Shown here in pieces: positions 12,223 to 26,500 of a DNA stretch of 64,000 nt. Made by a program: the position numbers and the translations under genes. The first letter of the stretch is position 1. Each line of letters opens with the position of its first letter. The notes under the pieces were generated by a model that was given only the letters and a program-made list of their open reading frames with translations, made no database searches and had not been told where the DNA came from. Source of the DNA: Chrysomallon squamiferum (taxonomy: Eukaryota; Mollusca; Gastropoda; Neomphalida; Peltospiridae); contig CM022675.1 of assembly GCA_012295275.1 (NCBI GenBank), positions 3,669,246 to 3,733,245 on the forward strand, in the 5' to 3' direction.

Positions 12223-12905
12223 TACAGGAATAAAATGTTCAGTCTCAAACATATTTAATTATATTTGGATCTGTGAATTTTTTTGTTTTTGTTTTTTGTT
12301 TTGTTAAAAAAAAAAAAAAAAAAAAAAACACTAAGAAATTTTATGTTTATATTTATTTGTACTTAGCATTTTAGGTAATTGTTTTTCTAGTCGATGGGAC
12401 ATGACGTGAGTCTAAACATTACTTTGTTCCAGTTTTACAGTTACAAGTAATTGTAAGCTGCAATGAATGGATAATATTTTTATTTATTTGTTTTAATTTG
12501 GAATGAAATATGTGGATTTTGTACAGTTATGACTTAAGAGAAGTACCGCCATTTAAAAAAAAAAAAAATAATCGATTAATAACATGCGAATACATATAAA
12601 TGCGCGCTCACAAACACAATATAATAATAATAATAATTATGATGATGATGATGATAATTCTAATCGTCACTTCCTCTGAGTATTTTTGGAAAATGCAGTG
12701 GCATTCTAAACACTTTCAAAACAGTAATAGTACAATTACTGAAAACTAAAATTATTAATTAAATGAAAACTGGTATTCAGTAACACTGGAGCACATTTCC
12801 ATTTGAAAATATTTCATTTATCCAAGGCATAAACATATACGCGTTATTATACGAAAAAAAAAAAATTCGCTGCCATGTCTTTTAGTTACAAATTAATTCC
12901 ACAGG

Positions 12906-12923
12906 ATTATTATTATGATTATG

Positions 12924-12975
<52 letters not shown>

Positions 12976-13023
12976 TATTATTATTATTATTATTTTGAAT
13001 TAAGACTAAACATGGCCTTTGAA

Positions 13024-13056
<33 letters not shown>

Positions 13057-13095
13057 TGATAATAAAAAATATAGAAAAAAAAAATAAAAAAACTG

Positions 13096-13160
<65 letters not shown>
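12906..13160. repeat. (ATT)n, poly-A and (AC)n cluster
   Basis: (ATT)n at about 12906-12995, poly-A at about 13021-13050 and (AC)n at about 13100-13159, packed in 250 bp. A 98-residue frame through it is pure low complexity. Confidence 0.92.
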
Positions 13161-13421
13161 CACAAACACAAACACACTGAGAGCGTCATGAATACATTGC
13201 CCGGAAATATTAACTTTTTTCCAGACTGATAACCACAGTAAGATAATACTACATATCTGTAAACATATTCAGACTTGACTATTCTTTTCTAGATGTATGA
13301 CTGCTGTTTATAAATAAAATGTGACTGAATTACGTAATTCTCTAAATATACTTTATAATTTAAATCAAGAATGCAGACAATATTCTAAAGCGGAATGTCT
13401 GTAGCACGAACTTTTACAAGG

Positions 13422-13458
13422 GTGGATCCACAGTTCTAGAGGCGGGGGGGGGCGATGT
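13422..13458 (+). mobile_element. possible DNA-transposon end fragment
   Basis: GGGTGGATCC, then TCTAGAGG and a long G run followed by GCGATGTC. A related arrangement (GGGTGGATTC, TCTAGA, G run, TGGCATC) occurs on - at about 49970-50010. G-rich ends of this kind are seen in some DNA transposons, but no partner end or target duplication was found. Confidence 0.25.
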
Positions 13459-14749
13459 CATTGTGATGACCTTCATGATCAAAATGAAATCTATTTATTT
13501 AATAAAACAAACAAACAAAAATTTACATAATATTGGGTGTCCCCTTTATTCATACATGCAGAGAAAAAGTCGAAAACAGACGCCATTTTAACGATGTAAA
13601 CATAAATAAAGTACAGACAGAGGACGTTCATAATATAAAAGAGTTCTTTTTAAAGAAGAACATTAGTTACAACTGGATGAAGCCAGATAAATCCTTCTCT
13701 TTTTGATATGCGTAATAAATATATTTGTGAAGATGTCGATATTGTGATAATAATCACCTTTTAGCCTCGAGACAACCTTGACTTGGACTCGTCCCAAAAT
13801 GAAAATTCTGCTCCTTGCACAAGCATAGAAAATAGTACAAATGAGGCTCCATAAGCTAAAAAAAAAAAAAAAAAAAAAAAGAAAAGAAAAAGAAAGAAAA
13901 AAAAAGAAGAAAAAAAAAAAGATTTTTTTTTTTAAAAAGATGTGAGAACGATAACAAAAGAATTATTATAGGATAATAATAATAATAAACAACATTTTCC
14001 CCATCAAACAGAACAAACTCCGTCTCTAAATAACTTTTAAAATAAATAAATAAATAATAACCAGCTACCATAACAGGACAGAATTATACAGTTTAAAAAT
14101 AGGAAGAGGAATTAGTGAAACGAAATCTCATTATGTAAATAAATTTAAATTTAGACTGGACAGAGAAATCGATTTCTGCTTTTTTTTTTTTTTTTTTGTT
14201 TTCATCCCCTTTTCCATTTATGGTAAAGTTGTAAAACACGAGACTCGAGATTTTTATTTCTTTAATTTTTAATTTTTAATTATTTTATTTTTTGTTGTAT
14301 TTATTGATTTATTTATTTGTAATAATAATAATTTAAAAAAAAAAAAAAAAAAAAAAAACAACAACAGTAAAAATGTATTATTTCAGAAATAACCGAATAA
14401 AGCTTTTTTAAGGACAAAATACCAAATAAGTGAGATGTATTTCTGAGCTAGTTCACTCACTTGCTCACTAGATAACTGCTCCCATGCAGCCATTAACACC
14501 CAGAAACAGACACGAAAAAACATATTTTATTTATTGATACACGCGACACATTTTAAATCTGTGACGTCACACCATGGTCATGGATGATGTGTTAAGAAGT
14601 GAAGGGACCACATTGTCTTCTCTTTTAACAGCTAGATTTTTTTAAACTACATCTTTCAACAGATAGAAGAAAACATTCTGCAGTCTTTGATAATCCAGTC
14701 CTAGTTATAAGATAGTCTTATGTGTTGGCTATGTCTTGGCTACTACAGC

Positions 14750-15075
14750 TACTGTATCACTGCAACAACTACAACAACTAATATTTCAGAAACAACTATT
14801 GTTACTACCACAACAACTAGTACTACTACTGCTAATAATAATAATATCACTACTACTACTAATAAAAAAATCAAAAAAAAAAAAAACAACAGTATATACG
14901 AAAAACCAGTTGTTGTAATAAAAAATTTAGTTGTAGTAGTAGCAGTTGTTGTAATAGCAGTAGAAGTAGAAGCTGTAATAATAAAATAATAAAATGTAGT
15001 AGTAGTAGAAGCAGCAGCAGTAATAGTGGTAGTAGTGGATGTAGTTGTAACAGAAGCAGTAATAATAGGAATAAT
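14750..15075. repeat. mixed triplet-repeat block
   Basis: Interleaved ACA/ACT/AAT runs pass into GTA/GTT runs, so the first half is roughly complementary in composition to the second. Open frames through it are not genes. Confidence 0.85.
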
Positions 15076-16165
15076 CTAAATAGCTGCAATAATTATAATA
15101 GCTGTGATAAGAAAAGAAAATTAAAAACAAAAATGAGGTTTAAAAAATGATATTAAAAAAACAACAAAAAACAACTAATTGTAGATTTTCCAGTCAGGTT
15201 GTAAACTGAAAAAAAAAATCACATTAAAATGAAAACATAACAGTAAATTTATTTGGTTTCTGATTTAATCTATATCCTAGGGACAGTTTATTTTTAAAAT
15301 TTTTAAATTTTTTTTATTTCTAAGTGTCAAATGTGCTGAAGGGTTTTATCATAAAAGTCTAAATTCGTGTATTCACTTTATACCTAACTCCAGCCTTGGG
15401 TGGGAATGTAACACATTTCTTTATATTTTTTTTATCAACAATCTTGGATTACTCGACTCAGAACAACAAATTACTTGCATATAATCCATCATTTGCACTC
15501 AGAAAAGATGAAATATATTTAATAATGCTGTCTATCCATTTTTAATCAAATTATTTGGCATCACACATACAGAAATAGATAGGAAACCTACTACTTCTCT
15601 GTGACAAAGTTATTCTCTTTTTTTTAATTACCAGCAAAGGCTCATTTGTATGCACCCTACCATAAACAGTAAAACACATACAACAGCTTTTGACAAACCA
15701 GTAACTGGAAATTACTAATCCATAATCTCCACAGATGGGGCAGTACTTGTCATGGTTTTTGATGCACCAGAAGGACCAGTAAGTCTCAGCCTAGCATTGA
15801 TTGTTCAAGACAAAGTAAAGATGTGAGAGTTTTTGTGTTGGGATTTGTTCATAAAGATCAACTGTTAAAGATCAGACATGGCCAACTAAGGTTATCTGTT
15901 GTTAAAATAAAGCAAATCTTTGTATGATTTCAGTTTTGTATTGTTTAGAATAATATAAATGTGTACATTTCAGTTTTCTGAAGTTTAGAACCTTGTTAAA
16001 ATAATATAAATGTATATAATATAATACAAAAGTTTTCTAAAGTTTAGGATATGGTGAAAATAACTTGACTGTTTAAATGATTTTATTTGTATGTAAATCT
16101 GGTGTATTTATTATTAAATAAGGTTGAAGACAAAAAAAGCACACACTAACACTCTTTCTCTCACA

Positions 16166-16167
16166 TG

Positions 16168-16208
<41 letters not shown>

Positions 16209-16222
16209 GCACACACACACAC
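16166..16222. repeat. (AC)n microsatellite
   Basis: An AC run with a few GC interruptions. Confidence 0.9.
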
Positions 16223-16970
16223 AGATGAAAACAGAAAAACAAAACCCCAGTTATTAAAACTGTTTTCCATAAACAGCAAACACAGACAGAAATAATAATT
16301 TTAATTTTAAAACTGTAAATTTATTTAATTCAATTTTCAGCTCTTGTATCAACATGTTTGTATTATTCACAAAAAAACTTATGGTGACAACTATTTAATA
16401 CATAATTTTATTATCATTCATATAGTTATGATACAATTTAAACAAATAATATTTATATTCACAATTAATATCTTTCCAAGCTTCAGATTATCTCTAAAAT
16501 GAAAAAAACAAAAAAAACTTTTCAGACATAAAAATAATTTTTAAAAATTATAATAAAAGAAAAATAGAAAAAAAAAGAAAAGTAAAAAAAGAAAAAAGAA
16601 ATTAAAAAATTAAAAAAGAAAAATGAAAAGAATAAGAAAGAAAGAAAAGGAAAATAAAAGAAAAAAAAATCTTTCAGATTTAAGTGTGAGTGGTATATCA
16701 AATCACACTTTTCTTGTTTCAAAATTAATTAAGTACAATAAATTGTGAACATGTTAAATTTTTGATTAAATATTTCTAATAAATACCTCTTCAGTTGTAA
16801 TATCAATTGTTGTTAATTATATATACATATATTCATGTATGCTTACACAGGGTTACATACATACAAATATATTTTGATAGTTTTGTTTATATAAAAATAT
16901 ACAGAAAAAGATTTAAGTGTTAATTATCATTGGACGGAACAGGATAAAACTGAAAATATCAGTTAACAAG

Positions 16971-17001
<31 letters not shown>

Positions 17002-17060
17002 TAAAAATAAAAATAAAAATAAAAATAAAAATAAAAATAAAAATAAAAATAAAAATAAAT
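16971..17060. repeat. (AAAAT)n pentanucleotide array
   Basis: About 15 near-perfect AATAA/AAAAT units in tandem. Confidence 0.92.
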
Positions 17061-17815
17061 TAAAAAAATTCAAATGTTCTCAGATTTAGATTTTAAATAT
17101 TGAAAAAGGCTAAAAGCCAATGGTATACATATTTTTCAAAATTTTGGTCTCCAATTATCAAATGTTGAGTACAATACTTGAATTGGTTGTGATACTCAAT
17201 CCAAGCAATTTAATGTCAGTTGAAAATTGAAAGATTGTAAAATTTCAATCCAAAAAGTGAATAAAATTCAGTAACTATCTTGAAAAATAACAAACAGTAA
17301 AGTATGTTAATATTTCTACTGAAAAATATTACAACAAAATATTATGAAACATTTCACAATGTAACATTCTCAAAGAAATAAAATACAAAACAGATGAAGA
17401 TTCTAACTCCAACATTTAATAACAGAGCCATCAAAGAAATGGAGTGAAAAAAAAAAATTCTTATCTACAAAAATGTTTGCTATTTCTACAGATATTAGAT
17501 GTTCTCTTTTTAAATAAAGAACATCTATCATTGAAAGAAATGTGAGTTTTAATTAAAAAAAATAACAACAAGAAACATGTACTGTATTTACTCCTGTATA
17601 AGTCACATTTTCAGTTAACCTAAATTAAATATAAAAATATATAAATTTATACTCGGTCTTAAAAAGCCAAAATTTAGTTAACAATTTTTACTATTTTTTA
17701 TTTTTTTGGTCATATTCACAGAAAATATACCTGTGTTATCAAGCAACTGATATACATACATAAGTTTGTTTAACCTTTATCTATAATGAAACTAATACTA
17801 ATAATACTACTACTA

Positions 17816-17920
17816 AAATAATAATAATAATAATAATAATAACAATAATAATAATAAGAACAATAATAATATGTAAATAAAGATATTTATAAATTTTTAT
17901 ATATATATATATATATATAG
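17816..17920. repeat. (AAT)n and (AT)n microsatellites
   Basis: ATA triplets at about 17816-17870, then an AT run at about 17899-17920. Confidence 0.85.
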
Positions 17921-19581
17921 TTTTAGCAAAATACTAATTTACAGCAAAATACTTGAAGCAACCTACTCAAGTGACTTATGAGTAAACACAGTAAATAATT
18001 TTACTCAGTGAAATGAACACAAAACAGAACAATTACAATGCAGGAATGTAATGGTATTATCTTTTTTTAAATTTAATTATTTACACTCAACTTGTTTCAA
18101 AATAATATTTAACCACAAATCTGTTGGTTATAAACAATAATATATTAAAACTTTGATATTAACAGTTTAAAAGTTGCTACAACAGGTGAAATATTTCCAG
18201 TATCTCACACACATGCATCGACACAAGCTCATGTATGAATATAACATTGGATAATATTTTTATTTTATTAATTAATTTGTTAGGTAATTATTAAACATTA
18301 TTTGTTTTTAGTCCATTTTGGTCCTTTGTGGTTTGTTGCTGTGATTCATTGCACACAGAATTTACCAATGACGTGTAAGTATTGAATTAGATGGTGAAGT
18401 AGGTCTGTCTACCACAAATATACAATGTATTTCACAACATATTAAATTTTTAAGTAATATTATTTTTACAATACTGAAAAATTCACAACATTCAGAAAAT
18501 AAGGCCATGTAATAGTTAAAAGGCCTCTATGTATGTATGTATGTATGTATACAGATTAATATAAAAATCCTAGATACCTGCAATATAATCAAACTATTCC
18601 AACAAGCCAGAAAAATCCAGATCAGAAATAAAATGCAGATGGTCCCTAAGATCAAAACATTTTACTCCTTTGACATTAAAAAACACATTAAAAAAAAAAA
18701 TGGACAGTACTTTTTTCTGCTTGGACGTTTAACTATTTTTATGTGTTTTAGATAAATATGTTATCAATAAACTTTATAACAAGATAAAACAAATTACTTT
18801 ACATTAAGCCTGGATATTATCCTGAAATAGTATTAATAATGGAATAATAATAATAAATAAAGCTGCAAAACAAACATACTTGCAGTCACTTTGTCTTTCG
18901 TAAAAGACAGCAAAGTCAAAAATTCTCATGTTTATTTTTTTTTATTAGGTGAGCTTTTGAAAAACATAACATGAGAAATGGAATTCTTCACTTTTATCCA
19001 TGACAGAGACATTCTGTATCACACACCTCAAAAATCAATTCACGGACACTGTAGAGCAACTGTACACTTTGATTTATGTTTGTACATTTCACTCTGTCTA
19101 CAATGGCTGCTCAAAGAACAAGGTAAAAATGGTTGTCTTACAAGGTAAAATTATAATAGATGCACAGAGCTGAAAAGAAATACCTCAAGCAATCCTTAAT
19201 AGAAAGGTGCCTGTCATATAGAGGTTGCCTTTATGGACAGGTTGCTGTTATATACAGATGGCCATAAAAAGCAGGCTTCATTTTATATGTTAAAAACACA
19301 TATAAATACAGAATAACTATTTCTGAGTGAAAATTAGAAAGATCCTCGAAAACAAAAACAGTTATCAAATGTCACATACCTTTGGAAATGTATTTTTTAA
19401 ATTTTTCTATTTTATTATTATTATTTTTTTTAAATTTGTGACTTGGACAATTGATTTAACAGTCGAAGTATTAAATTAAAAAAAAAAACTATTCAGAACA
19501 ACAGAGAGACAGATGCACAGACTCAGTTGTCAGTTTTGATGTGATGGTGGGTTAAAAAGATAAATTAGTCAGATTCTGTTT

Positions 19582-19603
19582 TCAGTCATCAAGTGACTCG
19601 TAT
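19582..19603 (-). CDS. LZTFL1: LZTFL1 exon 10 (C-terminus, stop)
   Basis: Encodes K293 (split codon) then YESLDD and TGA. The acceptor is TTATTTTCAG on -. The end corresponds to the human RLAQYEPED tail. Confidence 0.9.
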
Positions 19604-20366
19604 CTGAAAATAAATAAAACAAGTTATAAACAGTGTGTGTCTGTGTGTGTGTGTCTGTCTGTGTGTGCATGTGTTTGTGTGTGTGCATGTGTTTGTGTGT
19701 GTGCATGTGTTTTGTGTGTGCGCATGCATGTGTGTGTGTGTGTGTGTGTGTATGTGTGTTTGTGTTACAGTAAATGTTCTATGTAATAAATTATAGAAAA
19801 AGGGAGGTAATTCAAGAAACAGTACTGACAGATTTTATTTTTATTTTATTAATTTATTAAATGAAATAAATAACATTTCTCCATACAGAACACACACAAA
19901 TATGTGAAGAAAAAAAAAAGCCTGTCACAGATAAGATAGATAATAACTATTATTGTTACCTTATTTTCACATTTTTTATCATTTTTATTACTGTTATTAT
20001 TAATGAAAAACAGTAAGTTATAATCATTTATTTGGCTAGTTAAAAATGACAGGGATATGTTTTTACTTACTTAGCTAATCTCTTCCTCAGATCTTTGATT
20101 TGTTCATTTTTCTTCATAAGCATCTGTTTGAGGTTTTTAAATGGAGCTGTCTGACTCACTTTCTTTTCAAGTTCCTAAAAATATTACATAATAATGATGA
20201 TGATGATGATGATGATGATAATGATAATAATTATAATCATAATGATAAGAAGAAAAACCTATACTGTAAATATAAGAATAATCAAAATAAATAAATAAAT
20301 AAATAAACAGAATGAATAAATCAATGAAAGAATAAATAAATAAATGAATAGAAAAGTTAATAATTC

Positions 20367-20397
<31 letters not shown>

Positions 20398-20470
20398 GTT
20401 AATAAATCAGTTATGAAATAAAATAAATGACATTAAAATAATGAATAATGAAATAAATTAAAAATATATA

Positions 20471-20509
<39 letters not shown>

Positions 20510-23500
20510 ACACTTACTTTCTCGGCTAATTCTAACATTTCGCGAACTCTCAGGAGTTCGTGTTTAGCTCCAGCCAAGTTAGTCTCCATTGAGTCTGCTG
20601 AACTTTTACTCTTTAACTGTGACTAGAAAACAAAACAAAGAAAACATTAAAAATATTCTACATTCTGTAACATTTATATATTGTGGAGAAGTCATGTAAG
20701 TTGCAAAAGTCCTCTGCTAATACACATCTTCATACATATTACAGTCAAACATTATTTCATATATGAATCCAAATACACAAAGATATAAAATGAAAATATA
20801 CTGTTCACTATTTTGTCCATTCAGTTGTTTCATTTCTGATATTTAAAAATATTAATTTTTAATAAAATGTTCATTAGGGTACTAAATAAAATATGAAAAA
20901 AAAAGCTTTTAGAGAAAAAATAACTTTGCTGGAAAAAAGTAAAATTAAAAATGAAGAAAGCAGTTTACAAATAAAAGTTCTGTAAATTTACGTTTTTCAG
21001 TTCCGATTCAAGTTCAGCCATCTTCATACGAAGTTCTTCAGAATCTTCATTTGTGCTGATGTTCTGTTAACAAAATAACAAACAGTTTAATATTTACACA
21101 GACACACCCAGCCCAACCCCTCTCTCACACACACACACACCCATCCCCAGCCCTACCATGCACATATTAATAGTCAGTGGAACCTAACAGAACCTAACAG
21201 TCCTGGGACTGATGTTTACTTAGATAAGAAAGCGCACACACAGAATAGCCTCATAGTTGGAACTGGAAATTAGGTGTTCTAATATGATTTTAAATATCTG
21301 AGGTTGTGATACTGAAATAAAATTAAAATATAAAATCAAATGTACAGGATATATTAAGGAATTGTTTTTGTTATTTTTAAATATAAATAGTCATAAAATA
21401 TTACATTTGATCAAGATTTTTAAAATGTTTTATTTATCTTTTTTTGCATTATTTCAAGACAGAAATGAAATTCAAATATTACATGAAAACACCATGTGTG
21501 CAACTTTTTCAATAAATAATTTTAGAATGGAAATAATAATAAAATTGTATATATATCAGGGTTATTTTTGGTTCTTTTTTTTAAATATTTAAAACAGAAA
21601 TAGAAATACAATATCACACATAAATATAGCACAATGAGGAGTATTGCATTTTTAGATATTTTAGGATGAAACATAACTAAAATAATACATCTACAGTATT
21701 TTTACATCTAAGTAGATATAAACAAAAATATTATAGGATAAAAATAAATACTTTTTTTTTAAAATGTATTTTAGGATAGAGATGAAATTAAAATATCAAA
21801 CATATATAATACATTAAGGAATGTTTTTATTTTCTTTTAAGTATTTTATGATAAAAATTAAAATAATATACTACATATATACTGTACATTTAAAATTTAA
21901 AACATATATATATATTTTATAATGGAAATCAAAAAAAAAAAACACATTTACGGATAGAGATAAAATTAATATAAAACATATACAATACAATGAGGAATTT
22001 TGGGGCTTTTTAAAAATATTTTATGATAAAAATAAATTTAAAATATTACATGCATTCTAAACCTTAAGAATTAACAAAAAATCAATTAAAAAATAAAATA
22101 ACATGTACTGGAGTTTTTTTTCAAATATTTTAAGATAAAAAAATAAAATTAAAATGTTACATGTCGTCCTTTCAGCTCAGCCTGTGTTCTTTCCAAGTCT
22201 GCAGCAAGCATCACTTTTCTCTTCTGTTCATCAGTCATCTACAACACATAACAAATTTTTTTTTTTTTTCATTCAGCATGAAATACATTCATCAGCCATT
22301 TACAAAATGCATAATAAAACTTTTTTTTTGATCAAACAGTGTGAAATAAACATCTGCAAAACATGTTGAACTCTGATTACCATACAGTATGAAATACATT
22401 CATGATCACAGCAGTAAACAATAAAACACAAGTGAATTTATATCATCTTACTTTTCAGAAAATTTATATCTACACTTTGGGCCAGATTCTTTTTTCACAG
22501 CAACACAATAAATAACTAGTATCCACCCAGTTTTTGTCCATGCATATTCATTATTGTTCTTGTGACATACAAAATTATCAATAATATTTATTAAAAATAT
22601 TTTCATAACGGTGTAGTTTGTAACTTTACTGTAAGTTGGTGATATCAAGGCAATGGAAGTAAAATTACCAAATTTGTTTCTTTAAACCTTTTTTTTAAAT
22701 AAAAATCTGAAACTAACAGTAAGTGGACTTTGCTTAAAATGTTAACATTACAAGACAAATGGTCCATCGGAAGTATGCTAGAATTACTTTCACACACAAA
22801 ATCAGTCAACTCCATCTGTGTTTTATTTTTTTTGTGATACCTTTATTATTAAGAGGCTTAAATGTAAGTTAGTTCCTCTTTTGATGTCACATTTTATACA
22901 TAAATAAATTAATGTTGCTAAAACATGATTTACCTCAATATTCGTAACAGTCTTTTTTTCTTCTCTTTTTTTTTATCTGTTACATGAAAGGTTTTTGGTG
23001 AGGGGGCTACCAAGAGATTGTACTTTATGTAGGATTAATTATTAAAATCCATCAACAATAATTAGCTTTTTAATTAGTAGTGATGTTAAATAATCTTTAC
23101 CTGTGTTTCACATAATTTGATTTTCTCTTCAAGTCGAGCATTCTCTTCCATGAGTTCTTCTATTTTCTATAACAACAAAGATAATTACTTTATATATATA
23201 TAAAAATAAGAATTTAGAGTAAATTATTATTTAAATTTATAAAATATCAACAGTATTATAAAAGAGACTGGAATAAACCCAGTTTTTCATAAAGAACATT
23301 AAACAAAAAAATTAAAAATTAAAATAAATAAATACTGTAGCTACTAATAAATACATGTTCTATTTTTAGTCTATTTTGCATTTTCATAATTTGTTTGATG
23401 AAGAATGGATGAAGGCAGAATTTTTATTTAGTAAAATATGATCATGTTAATCAAATAGATTATAGTGATTAAATTACTTGGATATTTGGTTTTTCTGATA

Positions 23501-26500
23501 TTATAAAAAATTACCATGTGCAATAACGCAGTGCCACCTGTCTCGTTCAAGGGAGCTAACTTTGAAGGTGTAAATTCTGTCTCACGTTTAGCACCAGCGA
23601 ATTCTCTTTCTTCAAAATCTTTGATCTGCTCAAGCAAATCTCTGCAAGAAAACAATTAACAACAGTCTTCTCATTACAAAATTATCAATCTTGTAATTAC
23701 TAAATTAACTGTTTTGTAAACACATAATTATTTCAAACAGAAGAAAAGCAGACACAAGTGCCTTATTTAATAGAGAGGTTTAGCATAGATGTAATCCATT
23801 CACTTATCTGATTACATAGGACCTACGATATGGGTGATGTATGTAACTCACTTTCAGTTTAGCTTCTACATAAAGCACAAAGCTCTTATCGAAACAGGTC
23901 AAGGAAGGGAAGTAACTATAGCTCTAGACCTCATAAAAAGCTTTATTTGGATGTATGTGTATTTGGCTTGAACATGTATAAGATAGTCAATGTTTATGTT
24001 GCCCAAGAACCAAAATCAATCACAGATTTTCCATAGAAAGAAAAACACTGGCAAATTTTATTCAGACAAAATTTAAAAAAAAATTTCACTTGAAAGCTAT
24101 CCAATATTTCGTAGAGTCATTTTAGTTTGTTTTTTATTGCTGGTTTTTTAGAAAATTTTGTTAGATACCAATTATTCGTTATTTGCTTCTTTCACAAAAG
24201 TAATTGTACACATAGAACTATAGACTGCCCAATATTTTCATTTGCAAACCTGTACACATTTTGTCTATTTCTCAGCAAGACACAAAACAACATCTTAAGG
24301 CAATATAGGGTTCAACAATGTTAATTTACTTTTCAAGTATATATTAGTTTGAATTTAGCATCTGAAAACATTATCTTGTTCAGCTAGTGATACAGTGGTA
24401 GCAAGTCCAACCACAGCTTTTTTGACAATCATATTAGTTTTTTTTTTTAATGTTATTTTACAGACAGCTATCATGTCTTCAAAAGAAATATAAATAATAA
24501 ATTACATACACTTCCGAAAAGTATTTCAAACAGAATTTTGAAAGAAATTAAGAATATATATTACACTGTTATCAAAATATTTTCAGAACATTAATCATAA
24601 TTTTATTCACCAAAAATTATTTTAATCGTTATATTTTAAATGACAGTAACAAAAATTCAAATTTATTATAGTTTTTTTTATTGCAGTACCTATTTTCCAG
24701 TTCCAATCTAGTATAATAAACATGTTTTAAATAATCATAACAAAAAAATAAATAAAATAAGATATTTAATATAGTTTGTTACAAGACCACTATTTTTATA
24801 ATCACTGTTTTAATTAATAAAAATAATTCAAATTTAAAACATTTGACTATTACTGCACCTGTCTCCCTGTTCTATTTTTATAACTGTGTTTTAAGCAATA
24901 AAAAGAATTCAAACTCTTTTACCTATTTTCCAGTTCCGAAATGTCTGCCTGAAGTTTGAGATGCCATTTCTCAGCCTGTATGAACATCTGCCTCATCATG
25001 AGGATGTTTGTGTGCGCCGTGTTTATCAGTTCCGACTCCACCTCGCCTCGCACCACCGCCAGCAGCCCGTCCAGAATATCTATCAGCTCATCTACAGTGT
25101 ACGTCTCATCCGTCAGTCTGAAACAGCAGTAAAATATCATTATCTGTAACGATTTTTAATTATTTTGGTCTGTATTATAAAATATAATTATTTTTATTAA
25201 AAGTTATATCTGAAACAGCAGTAAGAAATCATTATCTGTAACGATTTTTAACTATTTTAGTCTGTATTATAAAATATATTATTATTTTTATTAGAAGTAA
25301 TATCTGAAACAGCAGTAAAATATCATTATCTGTAACGATTTTTAACTATTTTAGTCTGTATTATAAAATATATTATTATTTTTATTAAAAGTAATATCTG
25401 AAACAGCAGTAAAATATCATTATCTGTAACGATTTTTAACTATTTTGGTCTGCATTATAAAATATTATTATTTTTATTAAAAATAATATCTGAAACAGCA
25501 GTAAAAAATCATTATCTGTAACGATTTTTAACTATTTTGATCTGCATTATAAAATATAATTATTTTTATTAAAAGTTATATCTGAAACAGCTGTAAAAAA
25601 TCATTATCTGTAACGATTTTTAACTATTTTGGTCTGCATTATAAAATATAATTATTTTTATTAAAAGTTATATCTGAAACAGCAGTAAAAAATCATTATC
25701 TGTAACGATTTTTAATTATTTTGGTCTGAATTATAAAATATAATTATTTTTATTAAAAGTTATATCTGAAACAGCAGTAAGAAATCATTATCTGTAACGA
25801 TTTTTAACTATTTTAGTCTGTATTATAAAATATATTAATATTTTATTAAAAGTAATATCTGGAAAGTAATAATAAAAAAACAAAAATTTAAAAACAAATT
25901 ATTTACCATTACTGCTAACACTTTTAATTTGTTATAAAATATATTAATATTTCTTAAAAATAACAATTTTAAGATAAAATTAGTTTTTCTTCTTAAAGTC
26001 TTTGATATGTATAAGAAAAGAAACTCCAGAATTTTTAATTATAACCTAGTTTATTTTCTTCAGAAACAACCTTAGAAAAAACTAGTAAATTTTAATAAAA
26101 TAAATAAATAAATGTAAAATCATAATAATAATTCACAAATTAATATAAATGGTACAAGAATACATTAAATGTTTTTAAAGACGTTAATTAATATTACTGA
26201 AAAAATCTGGGTTTTTTTCAAAAAAGGAAGTTACTAAAATATTTAACCATTATGATGGTATCCAAGAAAGAAAATGCACCATCAGCAAATCACACCAACT
26301 TAAAGCAAAATATATTTTCATTACAGACCCGCCCATAGATGAAAAAAAAAAAAAAAAAAGACATTTAATTACAATTTCATTATACTGGCTTAAACGTTGA
26401 ATAACCTAACATATTAATCACAAGAATTGATCCTGTAGTCTAATGCTCATTGATACGTCTACTTCTGAACTTGTTTTAATCTATGTTTAATCAGTACAAA

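Larger units (their letters stand above)
10900..19581. other. intergenic repeat-rich stretch
   Basis: No supported gene lies between HEXIM and the last LZTFL1 coding exon. It holds AAC, AAT, AC, poly-A and AAAAT arrays and a mixed triplet-repeat block at 14750-15075. The part from about 16 kb to 19.58 kb is A-rich on + (T-rich on -), which would suit LZTFL1 3'UTR or read-through sequence. Its poly(A) site was not fixed. Confidence 0.55.

Noticed and set aside
12893-13189. 98-aa frame with poly-Ile, poly-Asn and Cys-Val repeats
   Set aside because: It is a translation of ATT, poly-A and AC microsatellites. Similar frames at 36553-36990, 55822-56193, 59186-59368, 61590-61859 and 62566-62853 were dropped for the same reason.
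15600-15810. - strand frame with YWSFWCIKNHDKYCPICGDYG, and + strand mini-exon MGQYLSWFLMH
   Set aside because: The CPIC motif looks zinc-ribbon-like and both strands have plausible splice signals, but there is no continuation, no family match and no neighbouring exon in phase.
25118-25858. Regular repeat array considered as CRISPR-like
   Set aside because: The units are contiguous with no unique spacers, and the DNA is eukaryotic. It is an intronic minisatellite.
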